A stretch of DNA of 64,000 bases from Macrostomum hystrix. Lineage: Eukaryota; Platyhelminthes; Macrostomidae. The notes under the pieces are model-generated. The model searched no databases. It was not told the DNA's origin and saw nothing but the letters and a program-made list of their open reading frames with translations. Below are positions 46,262 to 56,495 of this stretch, piece by piece. Position numbers and translations under genes: made by a program. The number at the start of each line of letters is the position of its first letter. Position 1 is the first letter of the stretch. The stretch covers positions 12,797,001 through 12,861,000 of the forward strand of contig CATNEN010000007.1 in NCBI GenBank assembly GCA_950097015.1. The letters run 5' to 3'.

Positions 46262-46590
46262 GGCAGAGTGATAGGGACTGGAAATAGTGACAGGAACTGG
46301 TGATAGTGACAGGAACAGGTGATAGTGACAGGAACTGGTGATAGTGACAGGAACTGGTGATAGTGACAGGAACTGGTGATAGTGACAGGAACTGGTGATA
46401 GTGACAGAAACTGGTGATAGTGACAGGAACTGGTGATAGTGACAGAAACTGGTGATAGTGACAGAAGCTGGTGATAGTGACAGAAACTGGTGATAGTGAC
46501 AGAAACTGGTGATAGTTACAGGAACTGGTGATAGTGACAGGAACTGGTGATAGTGACAGGCAGAGTGACACGGACTGGTGATAGTGAGAG
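46262..46590. repeat. 19-bp minisatellite
   Basis: About 17 copies of GTGATAGTGACAGGAACTG, between the convergent 3' ends of MS4A-like gene 1 and GRWD1. Confidence 0.95.
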
Positions 46591-46762
46591 GCAGAACTTG
46601 CAAACAAGAAGCCCAGCTTCAGGGGTCAAAAACGGTAAGCCAAAAAAAGACGAGAAAAGTCGCGATGCAATGCCAGGTCCGTCAAACAAATGCTGGGCGC
46701 ACGCAAATAAGGCGGGTCAATGGCCTGTGTAATTGAGCTGTGATCACCTCCCAGCCCCCTAG

Positions 46763-48611
46763 TTAAATGCTGATAGTCTTGAAGATATTCAGGCCGTCCA
46801 GAGCGGTGCTGAGCACCAGGCCGGGCAGCTGCGGGTGCCAGTGGCCCTCCTTCATCTCCTGCTGACCCATGTGGATGAACAGCAGCTGTGGTGGCAGGCC
46901 GCCTGTTGAAGGGCCCTCGCAGGCTAGGTCCCACAGAGTCAGCTGGTTGTCCTCGGAGGTGGCGAGGAACACGGAGCTGTCTGTCGGGTGCCACTGCACG
47001 GAGGTGACCGGACCTTTGTGATAGCTGCGGCGGTTGGTGGCGGCAAATGATTAATCAACCAACCAAATCACTCAGCCTGAGGGACTGGGGTGGCTGCCCA
47101 ATCAGCCTGAGGGACTGGGGTGGCTGCTTAATCAGCCTGAGGGACTGGGGTGGCTGCCTAATCAGCCTGAGGGACTGGGGTGGCTGCCCAATCAGCCTGA
47201 GGGACTGGGGTGGCTGCCTAATCAGCCTGAGGGACTGGGGTGGCTGCCCAATCAGCCTGAGGGACTGGGGTGGCTGCCTAATCAGCCTGAGGGACTGGGG
47301 TGGCTGCCCAATCAGCCTGAGGGACTGGGGTGGCTGCCCAATCAGCCTGAGGGACTGGGGTGGCTGCCCAATCAGCCTGAGGGACTGGGGTGGCTGCCCA
47401 ATCAGCCTGAGGGACTGGGGTGGCTGCCCAATCAGCCTGAGGGACTGGGGTGGCTGCCCAATCAGCCTGAGGGACTGGGGTGGGTGCGGAACCAACCTGA
47501 GCTCGCAGGCGGGCGCGCCCCCGCTGGCGAAGCGGCGAAGGTCCCAGACGCGCAGGGCGCAGTCGTCGCCGCCGCTGACGAGGTACTGAGACTCCAAGCG
47601 GTTCCAGGCGATGACGTTGACATCGGATGCGTGGCAGTCCGGCCGCGCAAGCATGCAGGCCCGCTCCGGTCGGGCACGCACGTCGAACACTCGGAGGCTG
47701 CGGTCCACAGAGCAGCCAGCCAGCACGCTGGCCTCGGTGGGCGACCACTGCAGGTCCTCCACGGAGGCTGTGTGACCCGTCAGCGGCCGCTGGTCCACCC
47801 GCCAGCCGACGCCGCCTTCGGCCGGGTGCCAGATATGAACGGCGCCGGCGCAGTCACCGGTGGCCAGGCGGCCGGGCACGAGGCGGCTCCAGTCGAGGCT
47901 GAAGCCCTCGGAGGCGTGGCCGCGGAAGGCGAACAGCGGCGCAGGCGAATCGGGCCGCCGTACGAACTCCGTCAGCAGGTGGTGGTCGGTAACAGCCGCC
48001 AGGGCGTCGGTCAGGTCGAAGATGTAGACAACGCCGGCCTCCGACCAGGTGGCCGCAAGGGGTCGCCCGGTGACGTCTGAGGCTCGAATCCGGTTAACTG
48101 TCCGGTTGTGGCGGATCTGCGCCACCGACACATCGCCGCGTCGATCAACAGCTTCTTCGTCATCGTCCGAGTCGTCTGAGTCGGAGTCTGAGTCGGCATC
48201 GCCGCCACCCGGCTGGCGGCGTCGCATCGGGAAGAGGCCCCCGGCCCGCATGACGCAGACGGCGTTGCTGCCGGCCTCGGGCGCCTGCGTGCCGCATACC
48301 AGGAAGCAGCTCAAGGACTGCTCAGCGTTGTCGAAGTCAAAGGCGGCGCCGGCCGCAGCGTTTGCCGGATCGGACAACACGTCAATGCTAAGGCAGGGTG
48401 ATTCCACGCTCATCTGATAATACATCTTGTAAGCTGACCTGTCCATGACCAGCTCCTCGTCTGGGCCGGGCTGCGGGTCGCCGCTGTTCGGAAGGTATGG
48501 CCGAGGCGGCTCCGCGGCTTTGGCGGTAGCCTCCCCTTCCTCCTCTTGCATTTCTTCATCTTCGCTGCCGTCTCCTTCTGACCTCTGCTCCGCCCCCTCC
48601 TCGGTGGTCAT
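46763..48611 (-). CDS. GRWD1: Glutamate-rich WD-repeat protein (ribosome assembly)
   Basis: Two exons, 48611-47497 and 47024-46763, join at GAGCTCAG|GTTGGT and CCGCCGCAG|CTATC in phase 2 to give 458 aa, close to the usual family length. The N terminus is acidic (EGDGSEDEEMQEEEGEATAK). A conserved N-terminal part (AYKMYYQMSVESPCLSIDVL) precedes a second acidic run (DSDSDSDDSDDDEEAVD) and then five to six WD repeats: GHASEGFSLDWS, GHTASVEDLQWSPTEASVLA, SGGDDCALRVWDLR, GPVTSVQWHPTDSSVF and EDNQLTLWDL. It closes with KEGHWHPQLPGLVLSTALDG as in GRWD1/Rrb1, the nuclear chaperone of ribosomal protein L3. A CTATTTCAG acceptor two bases before the ATG suggests a 5' UTR intron or spliced leader. The intron is almost entirely a 30-bp minisatellite. 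Confidence 0.93.
47071..47480. repeat. 30-bp minisatellite filling the GRWD1 intron
   Basis: About 14 copies of ATCAGCCTGAGGGACTGGGG + TGGCTGCCCA (+ strand). The end next to the splice donor is itself a diverged unit: on the minus strand CTCAG|GTTGGTTCCGCA... aligns with CTCAG-GCTGATTGGGCA... at 25 of 30 positions. The array is open in the reading frame of exon 1, so intron retention would add a repetitive tail. Confidence 0.95.
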
Positions 48612-48626
48612 TAGCTGAAATAGTCA

Positions 48627-48770
48627 GGGAATCAGGTGGTCAGGGTAGGCTCAGGTGGTCAAGGTAGGCTCAGGGTACGTTCAGGTGGTCAAGGCTCACG
48701 TGGTCAGGGGAGGTTCAGGTGGTCAGGGGCACCCCAGGTAGTCAGGGCAGACTCAGGTGGTTAGTCACAT
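48627..48770. repeat. Degenerate short repeat upstream of GRWD1
   Basis: Irregular copies of CAGGTGGTCAGGGTAGGCT-type units. Region 48780-49510 beyond is unique, with an AATAAA on the minus strand at 48854-48859 that could terminate the tetraspan gene upstream. Confidence 0.6.
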
Positions 48771-49519
48771 GTGGTTAAGCAGGTGACTAAAAATAGAAAA
48801 CAGCCTGAGGACAGGGGTGCTGCACAGTGAATATCAAACATAACAAATAATCCTTTATTAAAGATAATTTGCCATCCAATTAAACTCGGTAACACGGTAT
48901 CTGAGCAGGCAGTTACAGCTGAGCTGTGTTAGTTTGCCGCTGGGCCATATCTCAGTACAAAATCTATAAATACATAAACAATATAAAAGTGCAGCACAGC
49001 AAGACTTGAATTTGAAATTGATTAAAACAAAGACATACAAATAGTGTAAAAGTGAGGAAAATGTCGATTCCGCTGAACTTTTAAAAGTACAGGAAAATAG
49101 GACGTTTCCAATACGAGTATCTTACAAAAAGGACGGAACCTTGATCTTGGAATGTAATTTGATCAGGTACAAAATGGAGGGCTAGGCAGAGATAGTGCTC
49201 AATTATGGTTACAGTGATGATGAGACTTAGCGGGTTACGAATTTAGATTGCTTGGCAGTTCGCAGTGTTGCAATGCCTGCATGGGTGTATCAGGGGACAC
49301 CCACAAAGTCTTGGAGATTTCATTGGAAAGCCATTGAAGCCACAAACTGAAGCACCAAGTGAGGGGTATCAGTGAAACGCGTGATTGGCTGGAGTGTACA
49401 CGGGATGAAGGGTGAAAACTGGCTGTAACAGGCGATACATTGCGGTACGGTAAAAACTTAAATAGCAACTTAAAATCGGAAATAAATACTGGGCCGTTAA
49501 GGACTGTGCTTTAGGGACG

Positions 49520-49912
49520 GTAACAGAGGCTGTAATAGGCACAGTAAAACAGGCTGTAATAGGGACTGTAAAACAGGCTACAATAGGGACTGTAAAACAG
49601 GCTGTAATAGGGACTGTAAAACAGGCTGTAACAGGGACTGTAAAACAGGCTGTAATAGGGACTGTAAAACAGGCAGTAATAGGCACAGTAAAACAGGCTG
49701 TAATAGGCACAGTAAAACTGGCTGTAATAGGCACAGTAAAACAGGCTGTAATAGGGACTGTAAAACAGGCTGTAATAGGCACAGTAAAACAGGCTGTAAT
49801 AGGGACTGTAAAACAGGCTGTAACAGGGACTGTAAAACAGGCTGTAATAGGGACTGTAAAACAGGCTGTAATAGGCACTGTAAGACAGGCTGTATCAAAG
49901 ACAGTAAGAGGC
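49520..49912. repeat. 24-bp minisatellite
   Basis: About 16 copies of CAGGCTGTAATAGGGACTGT + AAAA with GGCACAG variants. It lies 150 bp downstream of the tetraspan gene stop, so probably in its 3' UTR. Confidence 0.94.
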
Positions 49913-50062
49913 TGTATCAGAATATCTACTCTGCTACTCTTGATTGTCCTTCAAGGGCACCTACCCGGGGGCAGAGCTCTCTGAACCGATAAAAAACGAG
50001 TTCGATGTAAGTTCGAGGCTGAAATTGACAGGCAGCTGTCACGCAGGCAGACGCAATACTGA

Positions 50063-51053
50063 TCACTTCTCAGAGGCGACCTCCTCATAGGGCGGCGGCA
50101 GAGGCTGCAATGGGCAGCCCGCGGCCTCATAGGGCGGCGGCTCAGGCTCCGCTGAGGCTCCCAGGACGGCCGCCGGGTTGTCGTCGACTTCAACGCCGTC
50201 GCTGCAGTGTTGCGCAGCCAGGAGGCGCCGGTAGAAGCCGAGAAGGCAGGCGAGCTGGGCCGTGGACAGCAGCAGTGCTAGGCATTCAACGACCGTCTTG
50301 GCAACGCCAATGTAGAATACAGCAAGGTAGGCCTGTGGGACAGAATGGAAAAAACTGGTTGCTGTCATGATAAATACCTGTTGCTGTCACGATAAATACC
50401 GGTGTTGCTGTCATGATAAATACCGGTTGCTGTCATGATAAATACCTGTTGCTGTCATGCTAAGTACCTGTGGCTGTCATGATAAATACCGGTTGATGTC
50501 ATTATAAATACCTGTTGCTGTCATGATAAATACATGTTGCCGTTGTGAAAAATACCGGTAGCTGTCATGATAAATACAGGTTGCTGTCAAGATAAATACC
50601 TGTTGATGTCATGATAAAACCGGTGTTGCTGTCGTGATAAAAAATGTTAGCGCCTCCCATCACCTGTTCGCGCATCCGCATCCGGGTCTGATCGTACAGG
50701 CGCCGGTTCTTGGCCAGGGTGGCCGCCTCAACGGTGGCGGCAGCAGCAGCCAGCAGGACAGCCCCCGCTGCCGCCAGTCCGCCGGCCAGGCAGCGCCGTC
50801 GCAGGTTGCGGCGGGCGGTGGCGGCGGAAATGGCGAGGCCACCGGACAGCAGCAGGACTGCGCCGCACCAGAAGCCAGTGCCGCGGACGGCGTAGTCGGA
50901 GCGCATGACGGTGGCGAGGACCTCCAGCAGCACCAGCGAGCAGCCGCAGAGCACCGCCAGGGTGCCGAAGTTCTTGTGCGCGCTGCGCTGCTTGGCCAAG
51001 AACTGCGGCTCCTGCGGCATTGAAGCAGTGGCGCGGGCAGTGAAGTTAGACAT
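50063..51053 (-). CDS. Four-span membrane protein with PPxY tail (divergent MS4A-like)
   Basis: Two exons, 51053-50664 and 50332-50063, join at GAACAG|GTGATG and TCCCACAG|GCC in phase 0 to give 219 aa. Four spans: LAVLCGCSLVLLEVLATVM, GFWCGAVLLLSGGLAISAA, CLAGGLAAAGAVLLAAAAAT and AYLAVFYIGVAKTVVECLAL. The GFW...GG pattern before span 2 recalls MS4A proteins, but the CRASCC mark of the neighbours is absent. The cytoplasmic tail carries two WW-ligand motifs, PPPYEAAG and PPPYEEV. The ATG at 51053 follows an acceptor-like GACAG. The function is unknown. Confidence 0.8.
50370..50640. repeat. 22-bp minisatellite in the tetraspan intron
   Basis: About 12 copies of TTGCTGTCATGATAAATACC + GG/TG. Five copies read, on the transcribed minus strand, CAG|GTA, a good 5' splice consensus. 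Confidence 0.92.
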
Positions 51054-51067
51054 CTGTCTGACCTTCA

Positions 51068-51390
51068 GTCTGACTGCCTGACCTGTGACACTGCCTGACC
51101 TACTGTGAAACTGCCTGACCTACTGTGACACTGCCTGACCTACTGTGACACTGCCTGACCTACTGTGACACTGCCTGACCTACTGTGACACTGCCTGACC
51201 TACTGTGAAACTGCCTGACCTACTGTGAAACTACCTGACCTACTGTGACACTGCCTGACCTACTGTGACACTGCCTGACCTACTGTGAGACTACCTACCT
51301 CACTGGGGTGAGACTGCCTAACTCACTGGGGTGAGACTGCCTGACCTCACTGGGGTGAGACTACCTACCTCACTGGGGTGAGACTGCCCC
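51068..51390. repeat. 20-bp and 23-bp minisatellites upstream of the tetraspan gene
   Basis: About 11 copies of CTGCCTGACCTACTGTGACA, merging at about 51290 into four copies of CTCACTGGGGTGAGACTGCC-type units. Confidence 0.92.
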
Positions 51391-52300
51391 ACCCCACTAT
51401 GGTACAAGATCAACACCACTGAAGCCATCAGGTTTTTAGGTAGTGAACTCTGCTGGTATCGACAGAATCATTGAAGCATACTGGCTCACTTCCGGCTTCA
51501 AACAGTCAGTGAAGTCAGTGAAATCAAAGCAGTGTCTAGCTGATAGTTTTATTATTGCAGAAAACTGTTGCTTTCATGAGATACAAACAAAACAAATGTA
51601 ACAAATGTACGATTACTTCAGCTGAACTTTTTTGGTTACTGATGACGGGCTCAGCTTCATCCACTTGATCGTTATTAGATGGGTTACAACATTAAGGATA
51701 AAAATTGGTTATGGCTAATCTCAGCGGCTGAGCAGTTAAGCACAGGCGATTGAGTAAACACAGGCAAAAATACCTGCTTACTAAAAGAATTGATAAAAAT
51801 CTTGGCAAAATTAACTAGGGCGCACCGGACCCAGTGACTGGGTGAGCACTTGGAGCTGCAAGAGCAAAAAATATTAAGCGAGGACTTAAATGCGGGCTAC
51901 AGTGAAAGCAGCTGCTGTGATGCTAGCGAGTAGCAAAATAATGCACATCCAAGCTGTCTAGCACCAATAGCGGCAAGGGTAAATATGAGAAATTAAAACT
52001 GAAAATACCAACTAAACCATCTGCTTCGCACATTCAGGCTAGCTGCAAGTTAGCTGTGTAGCCTAGTGGTTTCTGTCGGACTCATTCTAACCCCTTGAAG
52101 GTCGGGGGTTCGATTGCCGACCTTACTGGAACATGTGTCCTTTAGCAAGCATTAGATGATGTAATTTAGGTGTGTGGCGTCCCGCCTGTCAATGGACTGA
52201 ATAGCCAGCCGTACGCAGCCCTCAGATTATTATTTTCATTACTGGTTAGTTACACCAATCAGCCAATCGGAAATCAGTTAATAAGCCAATCAGTCACCAG
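51391..52300. other. Unique region, probable 3' UTR of MS4A-like gene 2
   Basis: No protein gene. A minus-strand AATAAA lies at 51548-51553. A tRNA-like element lies at 52043-52118. Confidence 0.45.
52043..52118 (+). mobile_element. tRNA-derived SINE-like sequence or tRNA pseudogene
   Basis: TGTAGCCTAGTGGTTTCTGT is a good A box, and GGGGGTTCGATTGCC a good B box inside a perfect 8-bp stem (AAGGTCGG/CCGACCTT). The 5' end does not pair with the 3' end as an acceptor stem and there is no CCA context. A SINE head or decayed tRNA is more likely than a working tRNA. Confidence 0.5.
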
Positions 52301-53107
52301 TCACTTTTGTCCAGCAGGTCCAGCACTCCCGAATTCAGATTCGCACGCAGGGGGCGCACTGGGTTGCTGATACGGATTTCGCGGAGGCTGGGCGGCAAGG
52401 AGAACAGTCTGCTTATACGGATAGCCGAGTAGCTGGCCACGGAAGAGCGGCGGTGAGCCAGTCAGGAGCATTTGCTGCTGCTGCTGCTCATTGAACCCAG
52501 CAGATGCGTCGGGCACATAGCAGCAGGAGGCGCGGCAGGCGAAGGCGGAGTGTACGATGGCCAGCACGAACTCGATGGCACAGAGCAGCGAGCAGGCGAC
52601 GCCGAATCCGAAGACAGCGATGAAGGTGTTCTTCTGCGCTGGTGGCGACTGCGGGTTCATTTAGGAAAACTCCTGGAAAACGTAGGTGTTAAAAGCCACA
52701 GCAGTGGCCTCGCTGAGAAGGCTGAGAAGGCGAAGATCGAGGCAAGGACTGACAGCACCAGGTAGGTGATCACGCAGTCCAGGGTGCAGCAGCATGCGGG
52801 CCGGCCCGCCAGCAGGCCGGAAATGCCGGCGGCGATAAACAACGGGCCGGACAAGACACCACCACCAACAAGCAGGAATTTCCACATGATAAAACTCCTT
52901 TCACTTGAGACAACCAGCACCGTGCCACTGCCGGCGGCAAGCGTAACAACACTGACGGCGATGACCAGCACTCCGATCAGCAGCTGAAGGAGGCCCATGA
53001 TGCGGTGTCCACGAAGCACCCAGGCCGGGACATGGCTCGCGTAGCTCCCGAGAGATGCCGCCAGGATCTGCGGCGGCGGCCGTCTCTGTAGCTGCTGCAA
53101 GGGGTCA
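52301..53107 (-). pseudogene. MS4A/CD20-like gene 2, disrupted by a frameshift and a stop
   Basis: The exon starts at an acceptor (CCCCTTGCAG|CAGC) at 53107, the same position as in gene 3. Spans 1-3 read SYASHVPAWVLRGHRIMGLL, GGGVLSGPLFIAAGISGLLAG and VITYLVLSVLASIFAFSA. Near 52718 the frame shifts: the conserved continuation LLSEATAVAFNTYVFQEFS lies in another frame and ends at a TAA (52661-52663). This is followed at once by ATGAACCCG, which resumes span 4 (FGFGVACSLLCAIEFVLAIV), FACRASCCY and a Gln/Pro tail to 52301. A pseudogene or sequencing errors would explain it. Recoding is possible but unsupported. Confidence 0.75.
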
Positions 53108-53132
53108 GTGCACACGTACCTCGTACTGGGTT

Positions 53133-53305
53133 AATTGAGATATTGTGAGCATGTGAATCCGCCCTGAGTTCCTGCAGACATTGTGAGCATTCAATTGCAC
53201 CCTGAGTTCCTGCAGACATTGTGAGCATGCAATCAGACCATTATTTCCTGCAGACATTGTGAGCATGCAATCAGACCATTATTTCCTGCAGACATTGTAA
53301 GCCTT
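53133..53305. repeat. 38-bp repeat, about 4 copies, in intron 1 of gene 2
   Basis: Unit CATTGTGAGCATGCAATCAG + ACCATTATTTCCTGCAGA. On the minus strand each unit carries TGTCTGCAGG, which resembles a 3' splice site. Confidence 0.88.
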
Positions 53306-54477
53306 TAATTCTGTTCTTGATTTCAATTAAGTAAATGAGAAAATGTGAGTATCTCAGCTGGAGCATTCCAGCAATGTTTTAGTGTATTTGTAGGGCTGTT
53401 GTTCTATGAAAATAGCGGCTGAACAGTAAATGTTTGCACAGGTAAAGTCACAGCCTGTCTGGAGTAACAAGCAGAGCAAAGACCGGAATAAGAAATGGAG
53501 ATTAGGCAGGTGGGTTGACTGAAAATATTATAGAGTAGGATGCGGTGCGCGATATCTGCCACACAGGGGCGTCTGAGATAGCTCGCAAAACAAATAAATA
53601 CTTGCTTAAAGCTGGGATGAGGGTGCAGTCGATAGGAAACAAAATCAGTACATTGGTAAACACTTTAGCAGTCTGCAGAATTAAATATCCTATTTATAGA
53701 GAAGGTGATTCATGTCAACAGTAGAACTACCAAGCCATCTTGCCTCCCGTTTTTATACAAAGGGGAGACTAGGCGAGGGTGTCCTGTGGTTGAGCTGCTA
53801 TTTAGGCTTGGTCAGTGAAATTTGTGAAATTCGCGTCTGGGTGTCCGCAGTGGCCAAGTTCCACCTGTTGTAGCCCTTGAAGATCCAGCAGTCCGTCTAG
53901 ATAGGTGTCACCGAACACGGAGATGATGAAGTCACATTCGGGTGACATGCTGATCAATTTTAAAGGCTTGGCGAGGCCGCACTGAGGCGCAGTGCTAATT
54001 CATGTATAGTGGTGTATGAAATACACAAGTGCATATGGGAAAAATCCGACCTTCGGACAGAACCATTGAATATCTCGACGGTCTGAATAGCTGCGACTTG
54101 ATTATTGTTTCAGAAGATGCGCAACAAAAATTAGGCCCAAGTTCTTGAGTTTCATGTGCTTGCTTTGCTCAGTTCAGGTGCAGCACAAAAAAACAGGTGG
54201 AAAAATTGGGGGAATTCCCCCTTGGTAGTTCTACTGTTAAAATGTGAGAATTGCAAGCCGGGCAAATACTTACAGATAGAGATAGAACAGGTAAAAATTT
54301 CTGTACGCAGGTATGTTCAGCTTCTTGTCATAAGACTCAGCCCTCTCTCTTGTCACTCTTGTCATATGACAAGAAGCTGAAAACAGTTGTAAAATATCAG
54401 TCAGCCGACAGTTTCCACCCATAGTGAGTGTCTCGCGTTCAGTCCGTTTTGGCAATTCCCGGATAGCGGGCGGCCCG
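53306..54477. other. Region between MS4A-like genes 2 and 3
   Basis: Mostly unique. It should contain the first exon of gene 2, which I could not locate, and one exon-like stretch listed separately. Confidence 0.45.
53802..53981 (-). CDS. Possible terminal exon of an unknown protein
   Basis: After an acceptor (GCGCCTCAG|TGC at 53981) 59 codons run to a TAA (53802-53804): CGLAKPLKLISMSPECDFII, then SVFGDTYLDGLLDLQGLQQV and ELGHCGHPDANFTNFTDQA. The stretch looks protein-like, but no upstream exon or family was recognised and the gene would overlap the unlocated first exon of its neighbour. Confidence 0.2.
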   Translation of the reverse strand, partial: CGLAKPLKLISMSPECDFIISVFGDTYLDGLLDLQGLQQVELGHCGHPDANFTNFTDQA

Positions 54478-55509
54478 TCAAAACTTCCGAATGGCACCGG
54501 CTCCGCCATGCAGGGAGGACTCGTAAGACGGTGGCAAATCTCCTGAACTTGTTCCGGCCTGAGGATCCGGGTATCCGGCCTGAGGACCCGGGTATCCGGC
54601 CTGAGGACCCGGGTATCCGGCCTGAGGACACGGGTATCCGGCCTGAGGACCCGGATAACCAGCCTGAGCACCCGGATAACCAGCCTGAGCACCCGGGTAT
54701 CCAACCTGAGCACCCGGATAACCAGCCTGGGACACAGGATATCCGGGTGGCGGCGGGTGTCCGGGCAGGGCCGTGAAGAAGGTGACTTGCTGGCCGGGAT
54801 AGGCCACCAGCTGGCCAGTGTAGGGCCCGGGCTGGCCGGCCAGGAACACCTGATGATGCTGTTGCTGGTGCTGGTAGCTGGTAGCAGCCGATGGCACGCA
54901 GCAGCAGGAGGCGCGGCAGGCATAGGCGGAGTGCACGATGGCCAACACGGACTCGAAGGCTAGGAGCAGCACGCAGACGATGCCGGTGCCATAGACGGCG
55001 CCGTAGGCGGCCTCGTTTTGCTTGCGAGAGTCGCTGTTGGAATCCTCAAACACTTGGCGATTTATGGAGGCCAAGATGGCCTCAGTGATCATGGCCGAGA
55101 AGGCGATTGTGGAGGAGAAGATGGAGAACACCAGACAGGTGACCACGCAGCCCAGGGTGCAGCCGCCACGCGGGCGGCCTGCCATGAGGCCGGCGATGCC
55201 GGCAGCAATAAAGAACGGACCGGACCAGAGGCCGCCACCGGCCTGGCTGAATTGTCGATAGACGGAGTAAGAGTAAGAGTACCTGATGTACATAGTCTTG
55301 CCGGAGCCAGCGGCCAGGCCGACAATGTTGATGACGATGACCAGCACTCCGATCAGCAGCTGCATGATGCCCATGATGCGGTGGCCGCGCAGCACCCAGG
55401 CCGGAACGCGGCTCGCGTAGCTCCCAGGAGCCGCTGTCGGGGTCGACGTCACTGCCACCACATGTGGTGTGGAAGTCACCACCTGGCTTGGCTGTACCTG
55501 TGGCTGCTG
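54478..55509 (-). CDS. MS4A/CD20-like four-span protein 3 with GYPGPQA repeats (first exon not found)
   Basis: The exon opens at TCTTGCAG|CAGCAGCC and encodes 343 aa to the stop at 54478. An initial Gln-rich segment leads to SYASRVPAWVLRGHRIMGIM. Four spans: LLIGVLVIVINIVGLAAG, GLWSGPFFIAAGIAGLMAGR, CVVTCLVFSIFSSTIAFSA and GTGIVCVLLLAFESVLAIVH, then AYACRASCCCVP. The long cytoplasmic tail contains about nine copies of a GYPGPQA-type heptapeptide coded by a 21-bp minisatellite, then PPSYESS, a PPxY motif. The N-terminal Met must come from an upstream exon beyond the 55.5-56.5 kb array. Confidence 0.85.
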   Translation of the reverse strand, partial: QQPQVQPSQVVTSTPHVVAVTSTPTAAPGSYASRVPAWVLRGHRIMGIMQLLIGVLVIVINIVGLAAGSGKTMYIRYSYSYSVYRQFSQAGGGLWSGPFFIAAGIAGLMAGRPRGGCTLGCVVTCLVFSIFSSTIAFSAMITEAILASINRQVFEDSNSDSRKQNEAAYGAVYGTGIVCVLLLAFESVLAIVHSAYACRASCCCVPSAATSYQHQQQHHQVFLAGQPGPYTGQLVAYPGQQVTFFTALPGHPPPPGYPVSQAGYPGAQVGYPGAQAGYPGAQAGYPGPQAGYPCPQAGYPGPQAGYPGPQAGYPDPQAGTSSGDLPPSYESSLHGGAGAIRKF

Positions 55510-55557
55510 CTGCAAGATAAAAGCAATTTACCTTGACTGCTAAAGAACCATGGAGTG

Positions 55558-56495
55558 GGTGGGTGCGAGTGTTGGGTAGCAGGCTGCTGTGGGTGAATGT
55601 GTGTTGGGTAGCAGGCTGCTGTGGGTGAATGTGTGTTGGGTAGCAGGCTGCTGTGGGTCAATGTGTGTTGGGTAGCAGGCTGCTGTGGGTGAATGTGTGT
55701 TGGGTAGCAGGCTGCTGTGGGTGAATGTGTGTTGGGTAGCAGGCTGCTGTGGGTGAATGTGTGCTGGGTAGCAGGCTGCTGAGGGTGAATGTGTGTTGGG
55801 TAGCAGGCTGTGTAGGTGAATGTGTGCTGGGTAGCAGGCTGGGTGGGTGAATGTGTGGTGGGTAGCAGGCTGCTGTGGGTGAATGTGTGCTGGGTAGCAG
55901 GCTGTGTGGGTGAATGTGTGGTGGGTAGCAAGCTGCTGTGGGTGAATGTGTGCTGGGTAGCAGGCTGCTGTGGGTGAATGTGTGTTGGGTAGCAGGCTGG
56001 AGTGGGTGAATGTGTGCTGGGTAGCAGGCTGGAGTGGGTGAATGTGTGTTGGGTAGCAGGCTGTGTGGGTGAATGTGTGTTGGGTAGCAGGCTGTGTAGG
56101 TGAATGTGTGCTGGGTAGCAGGCTGTGTGGGTGAATGTGTGCTGGGTAGCAGGCTGTGTGGGTGAATGTGTGCTGGGTAGCAGGCTGTGTGGGTGAATGT
56201 GTGCTGGGTAGCAGGCTGTGTGGGTGAATGTGTGCTGGGTAGCAGGCTGGGTGGGTGAATGTGTGTTGGGTAGCAGGCTGGGTGGGTGAATGTGTGTTGG
56301 GTAGCAGGCTGGGTGGGTGAATGTGTGCTGGGTAGCAGGCTGTGTGGGTGAATGTGTGTTGGGTAGTAGGCTGGAGTGGGTGAATGTATGTTGGGTAGCA
56401 GGCTGGGTGGGTGAATGTGTGTTGTGTAGCAGGCTGTGTGGGTGAATGTGTGTTGGGTAGCAGGCTGGGTGGGTGAATGTGTGTTGGGTAGCAGG
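55558..56495. repeat. 30-33-bp minisatellite, about 30 copies, in intron 1 of gene 3
   Basis: Unit GGGTGAATGTGTGTTGGGTA + GCAGGCTGCTGTG with CTGTGT, CTGGGT and CTGGAGT endings, which make the period 31-33 bp. The minus-strand text CAGCAGCCTGCTACCC shares CAGCAGCC with the adjacent exon start. Confidence 0.94.

Noticed and set aside
47278-48080. Long ORFs overlapping GRWD1 in other frames
   Set aside because: Shadows of the GRWD1 coding strand; the WD-repeat frame is unambiguous.
49369-49898. Leu/Gln- and Thr/Ala/Cys-repeat ORFs
   Set aside because: Different frames of one 24-bp minisatellite, with no unique flanking protein sequence.
52043-52118. Functional tRNA gene
   Set aside because: A and B boxes are good but no acceptor stem pairs with the 5' end, so it is kept as a tRNA-derived sequence.
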